Origin: Bacteroidales bacterium UBA3844
GTDB taxonomy: Bacteria > Bacteroidota > Bacteroidia > Bacteroidales > Paludibacteraceae
Assembly: GCA_002392915.1 (NCBI GenBank)
Contig: DGHQ01000007.1
Span: 1 to 42,045 of the forward strand
Direction: 5' to 3'
DNA: 42,045 bases
Within the stretch, counting starts at the first letter, position 1. Every line of letters begins with the position of its first letter. This document shows, piece by piece, positions 9,873-17,957 of this stretch. The notes beneath the pieces are model-generated. The model was given only the letters and a program-made list of their open reading frames with translations, made no database searches and was not told where the DNA came from. The position numbers and the translations under genes are program-made.

Positions 9873-9899
9873 GAGACGTTGCGTGCGACGTCTCTTTTA
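9873..9899 (+). terminator. Terminator after the unknown 128-residue gene
   Basis: A 7-bp GAGACGT/ACGTCTC stem (9873-9879 with 9888-9894), an 8-base loop and a short T run (TTTTA). It has the same AGACGT core as the pckA terminator. It separates this gene from the serB promoter. Confidence 0.7.
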
Positions 9900-9900
9900 C

Positions 9901-9931
9901 TTTCAAAATTCCCCTTTTTTCATTACTTTTG
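9901..9931 (+). promoter_or_regulatory. Promoter of serB
   Basis: The -7 box TACTTTTG (9924-9931) matches TAnnTTTG and lies 19 bp from a TTTC (9901-9904) at the -33 position. The predicted start is at about 9938. Any in-frame ATG upstream of this point would not be on this transcript. Confidence 0.5.
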
Positions 9932-9957
9932 TACGGAAACAAATAAATGCGCATATT

Positions 9958-11175
9958 TTGGAAACTAAAGAGATAATATTGGCATCCATTTCAGGCCCAG
10001 ATCGTCCGGGTCTGACATCTAAGATGACGAGTATATTGGCTCGCTATGGTGCCACAATCCTAGATATCGGTCAGGCTGATATCCACAACACTTTGTCGTT
10101 AGGAATATTGTTTTCAAGCGACCAACAGGTATCCGGATTCATATTGAAAGAGATGTTGTTTTCAGCCTCTTCTTTGGGAATAAATGTCCGTTTCGACACT
10201 ATCAGCGAGAAAGCTTATTCTGATTGGGTGAGAATGCAGGGTAAAAACCGTTACATCATTACTATGCTTGGACGTGATATTTCGGCAGATCTGCTTGCTA
10301 ATGTCTCTGGTGCGTTGAGTGACCAGGGATTGAACATCGACTCCATCACCCGTCTTTCCGGACGAATCCCTTTGGATGGGGTGGAAAATTCCACAGCGAA
10401 AGCTTCTGTGGAGATGTCTGTGCGTGGCACTCCGAAAGATAAGGCCGCACTTCAGTCGCTTTTCCTTCAGATGTCCAGCAATTTGGGTTATGACATTTCA
10501 TTTCAGGAAGACAATGTGTTTCGTCGCAACCGTCGTCTGGTTTGTTTTGATATGGATTCAACTCTTATCAAGACAGAGGTTATTGACGAACTTGCCATGC
10601 GGGCAGGTGTAGGAGACGAAGTGAAAGCCATCACAGAGAGCGCGATGCGTGGAGAAATAGACTTCTGTGAGAGTTTCCGCCGTCGTGTGAGTCTGTTGAA
10701 GGGATTGGATGAGAGTGTGATGATTGATATTGCGGAAAGCCTTCCGATCATGGATGGAGCCGAACGAGCTTTGCGTATGCTGAAGAAATTCGGATTCAAA
10801 ATCGCCATTCTTTCTGGTGGATTCACCTATTTCGGCAACTATCTGAAGAAACAGTTTGATTTGGATTATGTGTATGCCAATGAATTGGAGATTGTGGATG
10901 GCAAACTTACTGGTCGTCATCTTGGAGATATTGTCGACGGAAAAAGAAAAGCCGACTTGTTGCGTCTGATTGCACAGGTTGAGGGGCTTGATTTACAGCA
11001 GGTTATTGCTGTAGGCGACGGTGCAAACGACCTCCCTATGATTTCTTTGGCCGGACTTGGTGTGGCATTCCACGCAAAACCAAAAGTGAAGGAGAATGCC
11101 AAACAGTCGCTTTCTAATTTCGGACTTGATGGCCTTCTTTATCTCCTTGGTTTCAAGGATTCTTATATGGAGTAG
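9958..11175 (+). CDS. serB: Phosphoserine phosphatase SerB, ACT-HAD type
   Basis: The last step of L-serine synthesis: hydrolysis of phosphoserine. In the 405-residue form given here, two ACT-like segments (about 1-75 and 85-165) precede a HAD phosphatase domain. HAD motif I is DMDSTL with nucleophile D198 and acid/base D200. Motif II is LSGG, and motifs III/IV are the later Lys and VGDGANDLPM. The reading frame stays open back to ATGs at 9805 and 9868, but those lie in the previous gene or in its terminator and upstream of the serB promoter. I therefore chose the TTG at 9958, which gives the sequence LETKEIILASISGPDRPGL expected at the N-terminus of Bacteroidales SerB and a leader of about 20 nt. 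An ATT at 9955 is also possible. truA follows after 46 bases, perhaps in one transcript. Confidence 0.93.
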   Translation: METKEIILASISGPDRPGLTSKMTSILARYGATILDIGQADIHNTLSLGILFSSDQQVSGFILKEMLFSASSLGINVRFDTISEKAYSDWVRMQGKNRYIITMLGRDISADLLANVSGALSDQGLNIDSITRLSGRIPLDGVENSTAKASVEMSVRGTPKDKAALQSLFLQMSSNLGYDISFQEDNVFRRNRRLVCFDMDSTLIKTEVIDELAMRAGVGDEVKAITESAMRGEIDFCESFRRRVSLLKGLDESVMIDIAESLPIMDGAERALRMLKKFGFKIAILSGGFTYFGNYLKKQFDLDYVYANELEIVDGKLTGRHLGDIVDGKRKADLLRLIAQVEGLDLQQVIAVGDGANDLPMISLAGLGVAFHAKPKVKENAKQSLSNFGLDGLLYLLGFKDSYME

Positions 11176-11221
11176 AGAACCAGAGATATGTGACTAGGTT
11201 TCAAGTTTCAAGTTTCAGGTG

Positions 11222-11950
11222 ATGCGTTATTTGATTACATTCTCATATCTTGGCACTAATTATCATGGGTGGCAGATTCAGCCGAATGGCAATACAGTGC
11301 AGGAGGAGCTCAACAAAGCTCTCTCTACATTATGTCGTGAGGAAATATCCACCACAGGCGCCGGACGCACCGACACTGGCGTGCATGCGCGTATGATGAC
11401 GGCTCATTTTGATGTGAATGTGCCTATTGGCGACGGTGGTCAGTTTGTCTACCGTATCAATAAACTGTTGCCTAAGGACATTGCCGTCTTCAGCATCAAG
11501 GAGGTGGATGATGATTTTTCTGCCAGATTCTCTGCTACAGAAAGGACTTATCGCTACTACATCACGAAAGAAAAAGATCCTTTTACACTCGACACTGTGG
11601 CTTATATCAACTTTGATTTGGATGTTGAGCTGATGAACAAAGCAGCGTCGATACTATTCGAATATGAGGATTTCACAAGTTTCAGCAAAGTGAACACCGA
11701 TACTAAGACCAACAACTGCACGATCACTCATGCAGAATGGAAAAAGGAGGGAAATCTCCTCGTCTTCACGATTTCTGCCAACAGATTCCTACGCAATATG
11801 GTGCGCGCGATTGTCGGAACATTGATTGATGTCGGAAGAAAGAAAATCACAGTCGCTGATTTCCGAAAGATTATTGAGAGCAAAGACAGGTGTAAGGCAT
11901 CCACGTCGGCACCAGCTTGCGGATTATTTCTTGAAGACATTAAATATTGA
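11222..11950 (+). CDS. truA: tRNA pseudouridine synthase A
   Basis: TruA isomerises uridine to pseudouridine at positions 38-40 in the tRNA anticodon arm. The 242-residue length is normal for the family. The catalytic motif GAGRTDTGVHA with the nucleophilic Asp is at about residues 45-55, preceded by the typical start YLGTNYHGWQIQPNG-TVQ. The later RFLRNMVRAIVGTL block is also typical. A GTG three bases before the ATG is in frame, but the ATG gives the canonical MRYLITFSYLG start. Just upstream are three short TTTCAAG-like copies (11199-11218) of unknown meaning. No strong promoter was seen, so it is probably transcribed with serB. Confidence 0.95.
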   Translation: MRYLITFSYLGTNYHGWQIQPNGNTVQEELNKALSTLCREEISTTGAGRTDTGVHARMMTAHFDVNVPIGDGGQFVYRINKLLPKDIAVFSIKEVDDDFSARFSATERTYRYYITKEKDPFTLDTVAYINFDLDVELMNKAASILFEYEDFTSFSKVNTDTKTNNCTITHAEWKKEGNLLVFTISANRFLRNMVRAIVGTLIDVGRKKITVADFRKIIESKDRCKASTSAPACGLFLEDIKY

Positions 11951-11993
11951 CGATGGCAGATGGCAAAAAGCTAAAAGCAAAAAATAATAAAAT

Positions 11994-12680
11994 ATGATAG
12001 ACTCTTTATTGCAGGCAGACTACAGTCTGATGGAAACACTAAATTTACAAGCTTATCATAATTTGAGTTGGGATACATTTTTCTTCAATGTGTCGAAGAT
12101 AGGGATATGGTTTCCACCAGTGCTATATATGCTTTGGGTGATTTTCCGAACAAAGAAAAAAGAGGGGTGGCTGATTCTGATAGGTATCATACTTGTCTTT
12201 CTTCTGACAGACAGAATCACGTCAGGATTGATGAAGCCGTTTTTTGAGCGTCTGCGTCCGAGTCATGATCCAAATATTATGGACCATCTTTCATATGCGT
12301 TTGGCTATACAGGAGGCAGATATGGATTCCCGTCGTCGCATGCTGGAAATTCATTTGCAATAGCTATGTTCCTTTCATTGCTGTTCCGCAATAAATTCCT
12401 TACGATAACGGTTACATTTTGGGCGTTGCTATGCTCATACTCACGTATTTATCTAGGCGTCCATTTCCCAGGAGATATCCTAGTGGGCACATTGTGTGGA
12501 TTGTTGTTAGGATGGGTCTCTTTCAAAATTGTAGAATTGCTCAAGAAGAAATTCCCGCAGTACACATGCGATGAGAAATTCCGAATTTCTCATATCCACA
12601 CATTATGCTATATCATGCTGATAGAGATTGCTGTCATCGGCATCGTGAGTGGAGTGGTGACGAGCTATGTGCCACAGTGA
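11994..12680 (+). CDS. PAP2-family membrane phosphatase
   Basis: This is a 228-residue membrane protein with about five to six hydrophobic helices. It carries the three PAP2 (phosphatidic acid phosphatase type 2) signature motifs in order: KPFFERLRPS (KX6RP), PSSHAGNS, and SRIYLGVHFPGD, whose two His are the catalytic pair. The likely substrate is a lipid phosphate or pyrophosphate (phosphatidate, phosphatidylglycerophosphate or undecaprenyl pyrophosphate), with the active site facing the periplasm; the sequence does not decide between these. It follows truA by 43 bases. A 7-bp AATTCAT/ATGAATT inverted repeat (12685-12704) after the stop lacks a U run and is at best a weak terminator. Confidence 0.9.
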   Translation: MIDSLLQADYSLMETLNLQAYHNLSWDTFFFNVSKIGIWFPPVLYMLWVIFRTKKKEGWLILIGIILVFLLTDRITSGLMKPFFERLRPSHDPNIMDHLSYAFGYTGGRYGFPSSHAGNSFAIAMFLSLLFRNKFLTITVTFWALLCSYSRIYLGVHFPGDILVGTLCGLLLGWVSFKIVELLKKKFPQYTCDEKFRISHIHTLCYIMLIEIAVIGIVSGVVTSYVPQ

Positions 12681-12834
12681 TTGTAATTCATAAAGACATG
12701 AATTTAGAGATTACAAATTGAAATTTTTAGACCTGTTTTTTGAATGATCATTAAGTAAACCTTGCCTTATTTGTGTTATTAAATTACAAACATGTCGTTT
12801 TTGTAATAAATCGTAAAAAAAGCAAAGCATTTTG

Positions 12835-12865
12835 GTTGTTAGGGAGATAATGTTTATTATCTTTG
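12835..12865 (+). promoter_or_regulatory. Promoter of the oadGAB operon
   Basis: The -7 box TATCTTTG (12858-12865) fits TAnnTTTG. A GTTG at 12835-12838 sits 19 bp upstream as a 3-of-4 match to the -33 box. The predicted leader is about 30 nt. The gap 12681-12901 holds nothing else recognisable. Confidence 0.5.
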
Positions 12866-12901
12866 CAGATATTGAAAATATTTTATTAAGCTAATTATAA
12901 A

Positions 12902-13168
12902 ATGGAAGGAACTTTAATAGAACAGGCCTTTACGCTTATGCTTGTCGGTATGATCACCGTCTTTGCAGTATTAGGTCTTGTCATTGCGATGGGTAATGCA
13001 CTTATCCGTTTCGTGAACAAGTATGTGCCGGAGGAAGAGGCTCCTGCTCCTAAGGCTGCGGCTCCAGCATCTGCTGCTATTGCGCCAGACGTAAAGTCGG
13101 CTATCGAGTTGGCGGTTGCTAAAATCACAAGTAATAAAGGTAGAATTGAGAAAATAGAAAAAATATAA
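12902..13168 (+). CDS. oadG: Na+-pumping oxaloacetate decarboxylase, gamma chain
   Basis: This small 88-residue subunit holds the decarboxylase complex together. One N-terminal transmembrane helix (about residues 8-32, FTLMLVGMITVFAVLGLVIAM) is followed by an Ala/Pro-rich linker (PEEEAPAPKAAAPASAA) and a short basic tail, as in OadG. The alpha and beta genes follow directly, with a 9-base gap to oadA. It heads the operon behind its own promoter. Confidence 0.9.
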   Translation: MEGTLIEQAFTLMLVGMITVFAVLGLVIAMGNALIRFVNKYVPEEEAPAPKAAAPASAAIAPDVKSAIELAVAKITSNKGRIEKIEKI

Positions 13169-13177
13169 GAATAAATC

Positions 13178-15025
13178 ATGGCTAAAGAAGTAAAATTTAG
13201 TTTAGTATTTAGAGATATGTGGCAGGCTGCCGGCAAATATGTGCCAAGAGTAGACCAGCTTGTCAAAGTTGCTCCAGCAATCATCAAGATGGGTTGTTTC
13301 GACCGCGTTGAGACTAACGGAGGTGGATTTGAGCAGGTAAATCTTTTGTTCGGTGAGAACCCAAACAATGCAGTACGTCAGTGGACTAAGCCTTTCCATG
13401 AGGCAGGAATCCAGACTCACATGCTTGACCGTGCGCTTAACGGTTTGAGAATGAGCCCAGTGCCAGCGGATGTACGTAAACTATTCTATAAGGTTAAGCA
13501 TGCACAGGGAACAGATATCACTCGTATCTTCTGTGGACTTAACGACGCACGCAACGTAATTCCTTCAATTAAATATGCAAAAGAGGCAGGCATGATCGCT
13601 CAGGCTTCTCTTTGTATCACAAGCTCTCCAATCCACACTGTAGACTACTACGTGGATTTGGCTAAGAAGTTTATTGAGGCAGGTTGTGATGAAATCTGTT
13701 TGAAGGATATGGCTGGTATCGGTCGTCCTGTATTCCTAGGTGAGTTGACTCGCAGAATCAAGGAGATTAAGGATATCACTATCCAGTACCACAGCCACGC
13801 AGGTCCTGGTTTCAACATGGCTTCAATCCTTGAAGTTTGTAAGGCTGGTTGTGATTATGTCGACGTAGGTATGGAGCCTCTTTCTTGGGGTACTGGTCAC
13901 GCTGATGTTATCGCAGTTCGTGAGATGTTGAAGGATGCAGGATTCAAGGTTAAGGATATCAACATGGCAGCATACATGGAGGTTCGTACTCTTATTCAGG
14001 AGATGATGGACGACTTCCTAGGCTACTACATTCCTGCACGTAACCGTCAGATGAACTCACTTCTTATCGGTCCAGGTCTACCAGGCGGTATGATGGGATC
14101 TTTGATGACTGATCTTGAGACAAACCTAGAGAGCATCAACAAGTGGAAGGAGAAGAACGGTAAGCCAAAGATGACACAGGACGAACTTCTTATCAAGTTG
14201 TTTGACGAGGTTAAATATGTATGGCCGATGATGGGTTATCCATGTCTTGTTACTCCATTCTCACAGTATGTGAAGAACATGGCGTTGATGAACGTTATGC
14301 AGATGGAGAAGGGCAAGGAGAGATGGTCTATGATCGCTGACGATATTTGGGATATGATGCTTGGTAAGTCAGGTAAGTTGCCTGGCGACTTGGCTCCAGA
14401 GCTTATAGCTAAGGCAAAAGAGCAGGGTAGAGAGTTCCATACAGAGGATCCTCAGAGCAATTATCCAGATGCACTCGACACATTCCGTGAGGAGATGCAG
14501 AGAGAAGGTTGGGATTTCGGAAAGGACGACGAGGAACTGTTCGAGCTTGCAATGCATCCACAGCAGTACCGTGCGATGAAGAGCGGTAAGGCAAAGGCTG
14601 ATTTCGAGGCAGATTTGGCAGAAAGAAAGGCTAAGAAGCAGAACGCAGGTGGCGGATCAATGACATTCCCTCAGACAGTTGTAGTTGAGGTTAAGGGTGA
14701 GAAATACTCAGTCACAATCGGTGCGAACGATGGTAAGTCGGTTCCTGCAGCAGCGTCTTCTGCAGCTCCAGCTGCCACTACAGGCACAGGTGAAGGCAAT
14801 GAGTTGACTTCTCCACTAGAAGGTAAATTCTACTTGGTTAAGGGTGCAGGAGACACACCAGTGAAAGTAGGTGATACAGTTAAGAAGGGTCAGACAGTTT
14901 GCTATGTAGAGGCAATGAAGACATTCAACGCTATCGCTTCTGAGTGGGATGGAGTTGTTACTGAGATTTGTCTAACTAGTGGATCTTCGGTTTCTGAGGA
15001 TGATGTACTAATGAAAATTAAATAA
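13178..15025 (+). CDS. oadA: Oxaloacetate decarboxylase alpha chain (carboxyltransferase with biotin domain)
   Basis: This is a 615-residue biotin protein that transfers the carboxyl group of oxaloacetate to biotin, giving pyruvate. The N-terminal 5S/HMGL-like TIM-barrel carboxyltransferase carries the active-site region RDMWQ (about 12-16), ETNGGGFEQVN and the metal-binding HSHAGPG (about 207). A PYC_OADA domain follows to about residue 500. An Ala/Pro linker (AAASSAAPAATTGTG) leads to a biotinyl domain with biotinylation motif EAMK, lysine 581, 35 residues from the C-terminus as usual. Because the gamma and beta pump subunits flank it, decarboxylation of oxaloacetate (or possibly a related acid) rather than pyruvate carboxylation is the likely direction. 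Confidence 0.93.
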   Translation: MAKEVKFSLVFRDMWQAAGKYVPRVDQLVKVAPAIIKMGCFDRVETNGGGFEQVNLLFGENPNNAVRQWTKPFHEAGIQTHMLDRALNGLRMSPVPADVRKLFYKVKHAQGTDITRIFCGLNDARNVIPSIKYAKEAGMIAQASLCITSSPIHTVDYYVDLAKKFIEAGCDEICLKDMAGIGRPVFLGELTRRIKEIKDITIQYHSHAGPGFNMASILEVCKAGCDYVDVGMEPLSWGTGHADVIAVREMLKDAGFKVKDINMAAYMEVRTLIQEMMDDFLGYYIPARNRQMNSLLIGPGLPGGMMGSLMTDLETNLESINKWKEKNGKPKMTQDELLIKLFDEVKYVWPMMGYPCLVTPFSQYVKNMALMNVMQMEKGKERWSMIADDIWDMMLGKSGKLPGDLAPELIAKAKEQGREFHTEDPQSNYPDALDTFREEMQREGWDFGKDDEELFELAMHPQQYRAMKSGKAKADFEADLAERKAKKQNAGGGSMTFPQTVVVEVKGEKYSVTIGANDGKSVPAAASSAAPAATTGTGEGNELTSPLEGKFYLVKGAGDTPVKVGDTVKKGQTVCYVEAMKTFNAIASEWDGVVTEICLTSGSSVSEDDVLMKIK

Positions 15026-15033
15026 TAAGTACG

Positions 15034-16359
15034 ATGAATAGTATTTTAGAGAACATTTACGGTATGACAGCCATCAGCGACATTGTTGCTAATCCTGGCT
15101 TTATCGTAATGTATTTGCTTGCCTTCGTGCTACTATATCTTGGTATCAAGAAGGAGTATGAGCCATTGTTGCTTATTCCTATTGCATTCGGAGTGTTGAT
15201 CGCAAACTTCCCTGGTGGAGGTATGGGTGTGAATGCAGTCGACGGTGAGGGAATTGTGACTCTTGCTGTAGCAGCAAAAGATCTTGCAAATTTTGAAATC
15301 GGACACTGTGGTGTAGTTGACATTATCCAGCCAGCAACAGATGGTGCGAAAGGTTTGGTCAAGTTTGATATATGGAACATGACTCTTCCTGCAATCGCAC
15401 ACGAGTTGGGCTTGATGAACTTCATCTATTATATGTTGATCAAGACAGGTTTCATTCCACCTATCATCTTCATGGGTGTAGGAGCATTGACAGACTTCGG
15501 TCCGATGTTGCGTAATTTGAAACTTGCAATCTTCGGTGCAGGAGCACAGTTTGGTATCTTTGCGGTACTTTTGATTGCCGCTGCTTCTGGTCAGTTCACA
15601 ATGAAGGAGGCTGCGTCACTTTCAATCATTGGTGGAGCAGATGGCCCAACAGCAATCTTCACAACAATCAAGTTGGCTCCTCATATGCTAGGACCAATCG
15701 CTATTGCGGCGTATTCATACATGGCTCTTGTGCCAGTGATCATTCCTCTAGTAGTGAAGTTGCTTTGCTCAGAGAAGGAGTTGAAAATCAATATGAAGGA
15801 GCAGGATAAACTATATCCTTCAGGTACAGAGTTTAAGAACATGCGAGCTCTTAAAATTTTGTTCCCTATCGCAGTTACAGTGATTGTTGCGATCTTGGTT
15901 CCTTCTGCTGTTTCATTGGTCGGTATGCTAATGTTTGGTAACTTGATCAAGGAGATTGGAGCGAATACAAGTCGAATATTCGACGCTGCTTCAAACAGCA
16001 TTATGAATGCGGCAACTATCTTCTTAGGTTTGTCAGTGGGAGCAACAATGACAGTTGAGGCATTCCTTAATCTGCAGACAATTGGTATTGTGGTAGGTGG
16101 ATTCTTTGCATTTGGCCTTTCTATCGCAGGAGGTATTTGTCTTGTGAAGATTTACAATTTGATCTTTAAGAAGAAAATTAATCCACTTATCGGAGCAACT
16201 GGTTTGTCGGCAGTGCCAATGGCATCACGTGTTGCAAATGATATCGCATTGAAGTATGATTCAAGAAACCACGTATTGAACTACTGTATGTCATCTAACG
16301 TATCAGGAGTTATCGGTTCTGCGGTTGCGGCAGGTATCTTGATTTCATTCTTGGGATAA
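15034..16359 (+). CDS. oadB: Oxaloacetate decarboxylase beta chain, Na+ pump
   Basis: This is the 441-residue integral membrane subunit that decarboxylates carboxybiotin and exports Na+. It has about ten hydrophobic helices. The conserved IIGGADGPTAIFTT loop carries the Asp involved in Na+ and carboxybiotin handling. There is an N-terminal AFGVLIANFPGGG block and a C-terminal GATGLSAVPMASRVAND block, both characteristic of the family. The gene starts 8 bases after oadA, and a strong terminator follows about 20 bases after the stop, so oadGAB is a closed three-gene operon. Confidence 0.95.
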   Translation: MNSILENIYGMTAISDIVANPGFIVMYLLAFVLLYLGIKKEYEPLLLIPIAFGVLIANFPGGGMGVNAVDGEGIVTLAVAAKDLANFEIGHCGVVDIIQPATDGAKGLVKFDIWNMTLPAIAHELGLMNFIYYMLIKTGFIPPIIFMGVGALTDFGPMLRNLKLAIFGAGAQFGIFAVLLIAAASGQFTMKEAASLSIIGGADGPTAIFTTIKLAPHMLGPIAIAAYSYMALVPVIIPLVVKLLCSEKELKINMKEQDKLYPSGTEFKNMRALKILFPIAVTVIVAILVPSAVSLVGMLMFGNLIKEIGANTSRIFDAASNSIMNAATIFLGLSVGATMTVEAFLNLQTIGIVVGGFFAFGLSIAGGICLVKIYNLIFKKKINPLIGATGLSAVPMASRVANDIALKYDSRNHVLNYCMSSNVSGVIGSAVAAGILISFLG

Positions 16360-16380
16360 TCTGATTTTGACATAATATGA

Positions 16381-16412
16381 AAAAGCATCGGCGAAAGTCG
16401 ATGCTTTTTTGT
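16381..16412 (+). terminator. Terminator of oadGAB
   Basis: A 12-bp stem (AAAAGCATCGGC with GTCGATGCTTTT, one G-U pair), a GAAA tetraloop and a T6 tail. Confidence 0.92.
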
Positions 16413-16450
16413 TTTTTGACTGATTAACTTGATAATCTTGCAATTCTAAG

Positions 16451-16546
16451 TTGTAAAAGTGCCAAAAATCTGCATTTTTGTGTTGTAAAAGTGCCTAAAA
16501 ATCTGCATTTTTGTGTTGTAAAAGTGCCTAAAAATCTGCATTTTTT
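16451..16546 (+). repeat. Three direct repeats of 32-33 bp just upstream of the ATPase gene
   Basis: Copies lie at 16451-16482 (32 bp, one A fewer bases at the CC/AAAA junction), 16483-16515 and 16516-16546. Each reads TTGTAAAAGTGCC, then AAAAATCTGCATTTTTGTG, the last copy ending in TTTTTT instead. Copies are head-to-tail without spacers, so this is not a CRISPR array. Each has a near-palindromic AAAAAT...TGCA...TTTTT core. The two first copies contain CATTTTTG, one base off the -7 consensus. Confidence 0.9.
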
Positions 16547-16577
16547 ATATTAGTGTTTGATAATTAATTGTTTATGT

Positions 16578-17879
16578 ATGCTTAAACGAAAGCTATATCA
16601 AAGTGTCTTGGATTGGAAAAAAAAGAAAGATAAGGAATGCCTTTTGATTAAAGGGGCACGTCAGATTGGAAAAACATATTTGATTGAAGAAATAGGAAAA
16701 AATGAGTATCAGCATTTCATAGAAATAAATTTTGAGCAACGTCCTGAATTGAGGCATATTTTCGATGGGGATTTGTCTGTTGAAGAACTTGTAAAGAAAA
16801 TTTCTTTGTCAATTCCAACAGCTCGGTTTGTTGAAGGGAATACTTTATTGTTATTGGATGAAATTCAGTCTTGTCCGCAAGCAAGGACATCCCTTAAGTT
16901 TTGGGCTTCAGATAATCGTTATGATGTTATAGCAACTGGTTCTCTACTTGGTGTCAATTATAAAGAGGTTTCTTCATTCCCTGTTGGATATGAGAGGCAA
17001 GTTATGATGCATTCGCTTGATTTTGAAGAGTTTCTTTGGGCAATTGGGGTTGGAGAGGACGTGTTGGATTATCTAAAAAGATTTATAAAGAATTATGATT
17101 GTGTGGATTCTTATGTCCATAATCAGATGATGCGTTATCTACATGAGTATCTTGTTGTTGGTGGTATGCCTGCTGTAGTTAATAAGTTTATAGAAACAAA
17201 CAATTTTGGGGAGGTTCATATTGAACAAGAAAAATTGGTTCAATCATATTTGAATGATATTGCAAAATATGCTCCTAATTCAGATAAACCCAAAGCACGC
17301 AACTGTTTTTTGTCTTTGCCGCGTCAACTTGCAAAGGAAAATACAAAATTCCAGTATTCAGTTGTAGAGAATGGGGGTACTGCACGTAAGTATGGTAATA
17401 GTTTAGATTGGTTGAAAGACGCAAATATCATAACTTTTTGTAATAATGTGACGACACCAAAGTTTCCTTTGGTTGCATATTTGAAACCGGAACAATTCAG
17501 AATCTATGCAAATGATATTGGTTTGCTTGTTTCAATGTATGGTTTTGATATGAAAAAAGCTTTGGTTGAAGATACTTTGGTAGGTGATACTAAAGGTGGC
17601 ATATACGAAAATCTTGTTGCTGATATGTTAATTAAAAGAAATATACCGCTTCGTTATTATAGTAGAGAAGATTCTTCTCTTGAAATTGAATTTTTGATAG
17701 AAAAAGATGCTTGTGTTGTTCCTGTTGAAGTTAAGTCAAAAAGAGGAAAGACAACTTCTCTTGATTCTATTTTGAAACATGAAGATATTAGGTATGGCTT
17801 TAAGTTTTCTGCCGGAAATGTTGGAAAGGAAGGGAAAAAAATATCGCTACCGTTTTATATGATTCCTTTCGTGCTATAA
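16578..17879 (+). CDS. AAA-family ATPase with C-terminal DUF4143 (PD-(D/E)XK-like) domain
   Basis: This is a 433-residue cytoplasmic protein of the AAA_14/DUF4143 type. It has Walker A GARQIGKT (residues 26-33), Walker B LLLLDEI (about 90-96) and a sensor-like IATGSLLG. The family's middle block HEYLVVGGMPAVV follows. The C-terminal domain runs GGIYENLVADML, YYSRED, EIEFLIE and VPVEVKSKRGK, which resembles a PD-(D/E)XK nuclease core with the acidic residue and E-x-K. Function in this family is not settled. It is widespread and often in variable regions, and mobile-element or defence roles have been suggested only by context. The ATG at 16578 was chosen over a TTG at 16557. It stands alone between a tandem repeat and a bidirectional terminator, with AT-rich codon use unlike the neighbouring oad genes, consistent with acquisition. 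Confidence 0.88.
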   Translation: MLKRKLYQSVLDWKKKKDKECLLIKGARQIGKTYLIEEIGKNEYQHFIEINFEQRPELRHIFDGDLSVEELVKKISLSIPTARFVEGNTLLLLDEIQSCPQARTSLKFWASDNRYDVIATGSLLGVNYKEVSSFPVGYERQVMMHSLDFEEFLWAIGVGEDVLDYLKRFIKNYDCVDSYVHNQMMRYLHEYLVVGGMPAVVNKFIETNNFGEVHIEQEKLVQSYLNDIAKYAPNSDKPKARNCFLSLPRQLAKENTKFQYSVVENGGTARKYGNSLDWLKDANIITFCNNVTTPKFPLVAYLKPEQFRIYANDIGLLVSMYGFDMKKALVEDTLVGDTKGGIYENLVADMLIKRNIPLRYYSREDSSLEIEFLIEKDACVVPVEVKSKRGKTTSLDSILKHEDIRYGFKFSAGNVGKEGKKISLPFYMIPFVL

Positions 17880-17908
17880 AATCTGAGTGTTGTTAAGAAC
17901 ATCAAAAA

Positions 17909-17938
17909 GCAAATGCCGACATTTCTGTCGGCATTTGT
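17909..17938. terminator. Bidirectional terminator between the ATPase gene and the Crp/Fnr gene
   Basis: The stem AAATGCCGAC/GTCGGCATTT (17911-17920 with 17927-17936) is extended by C-G and G-U pairs, with a 6-base loop. On the minus strand it is followed by a U5 tract (17908-17904). On the plus strand the tail is weaker (TGTATATTTT). The two flanking genes converge here. Confidence 0.85.
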
Positions 17939-17957
17939 ATATTTTGGAATGAAAGAA

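Noticed and set aside
16451..16546. Possible CRISPR array
   Set aside because: Copies are directly adjacent without spacers, and no cas gene is present.
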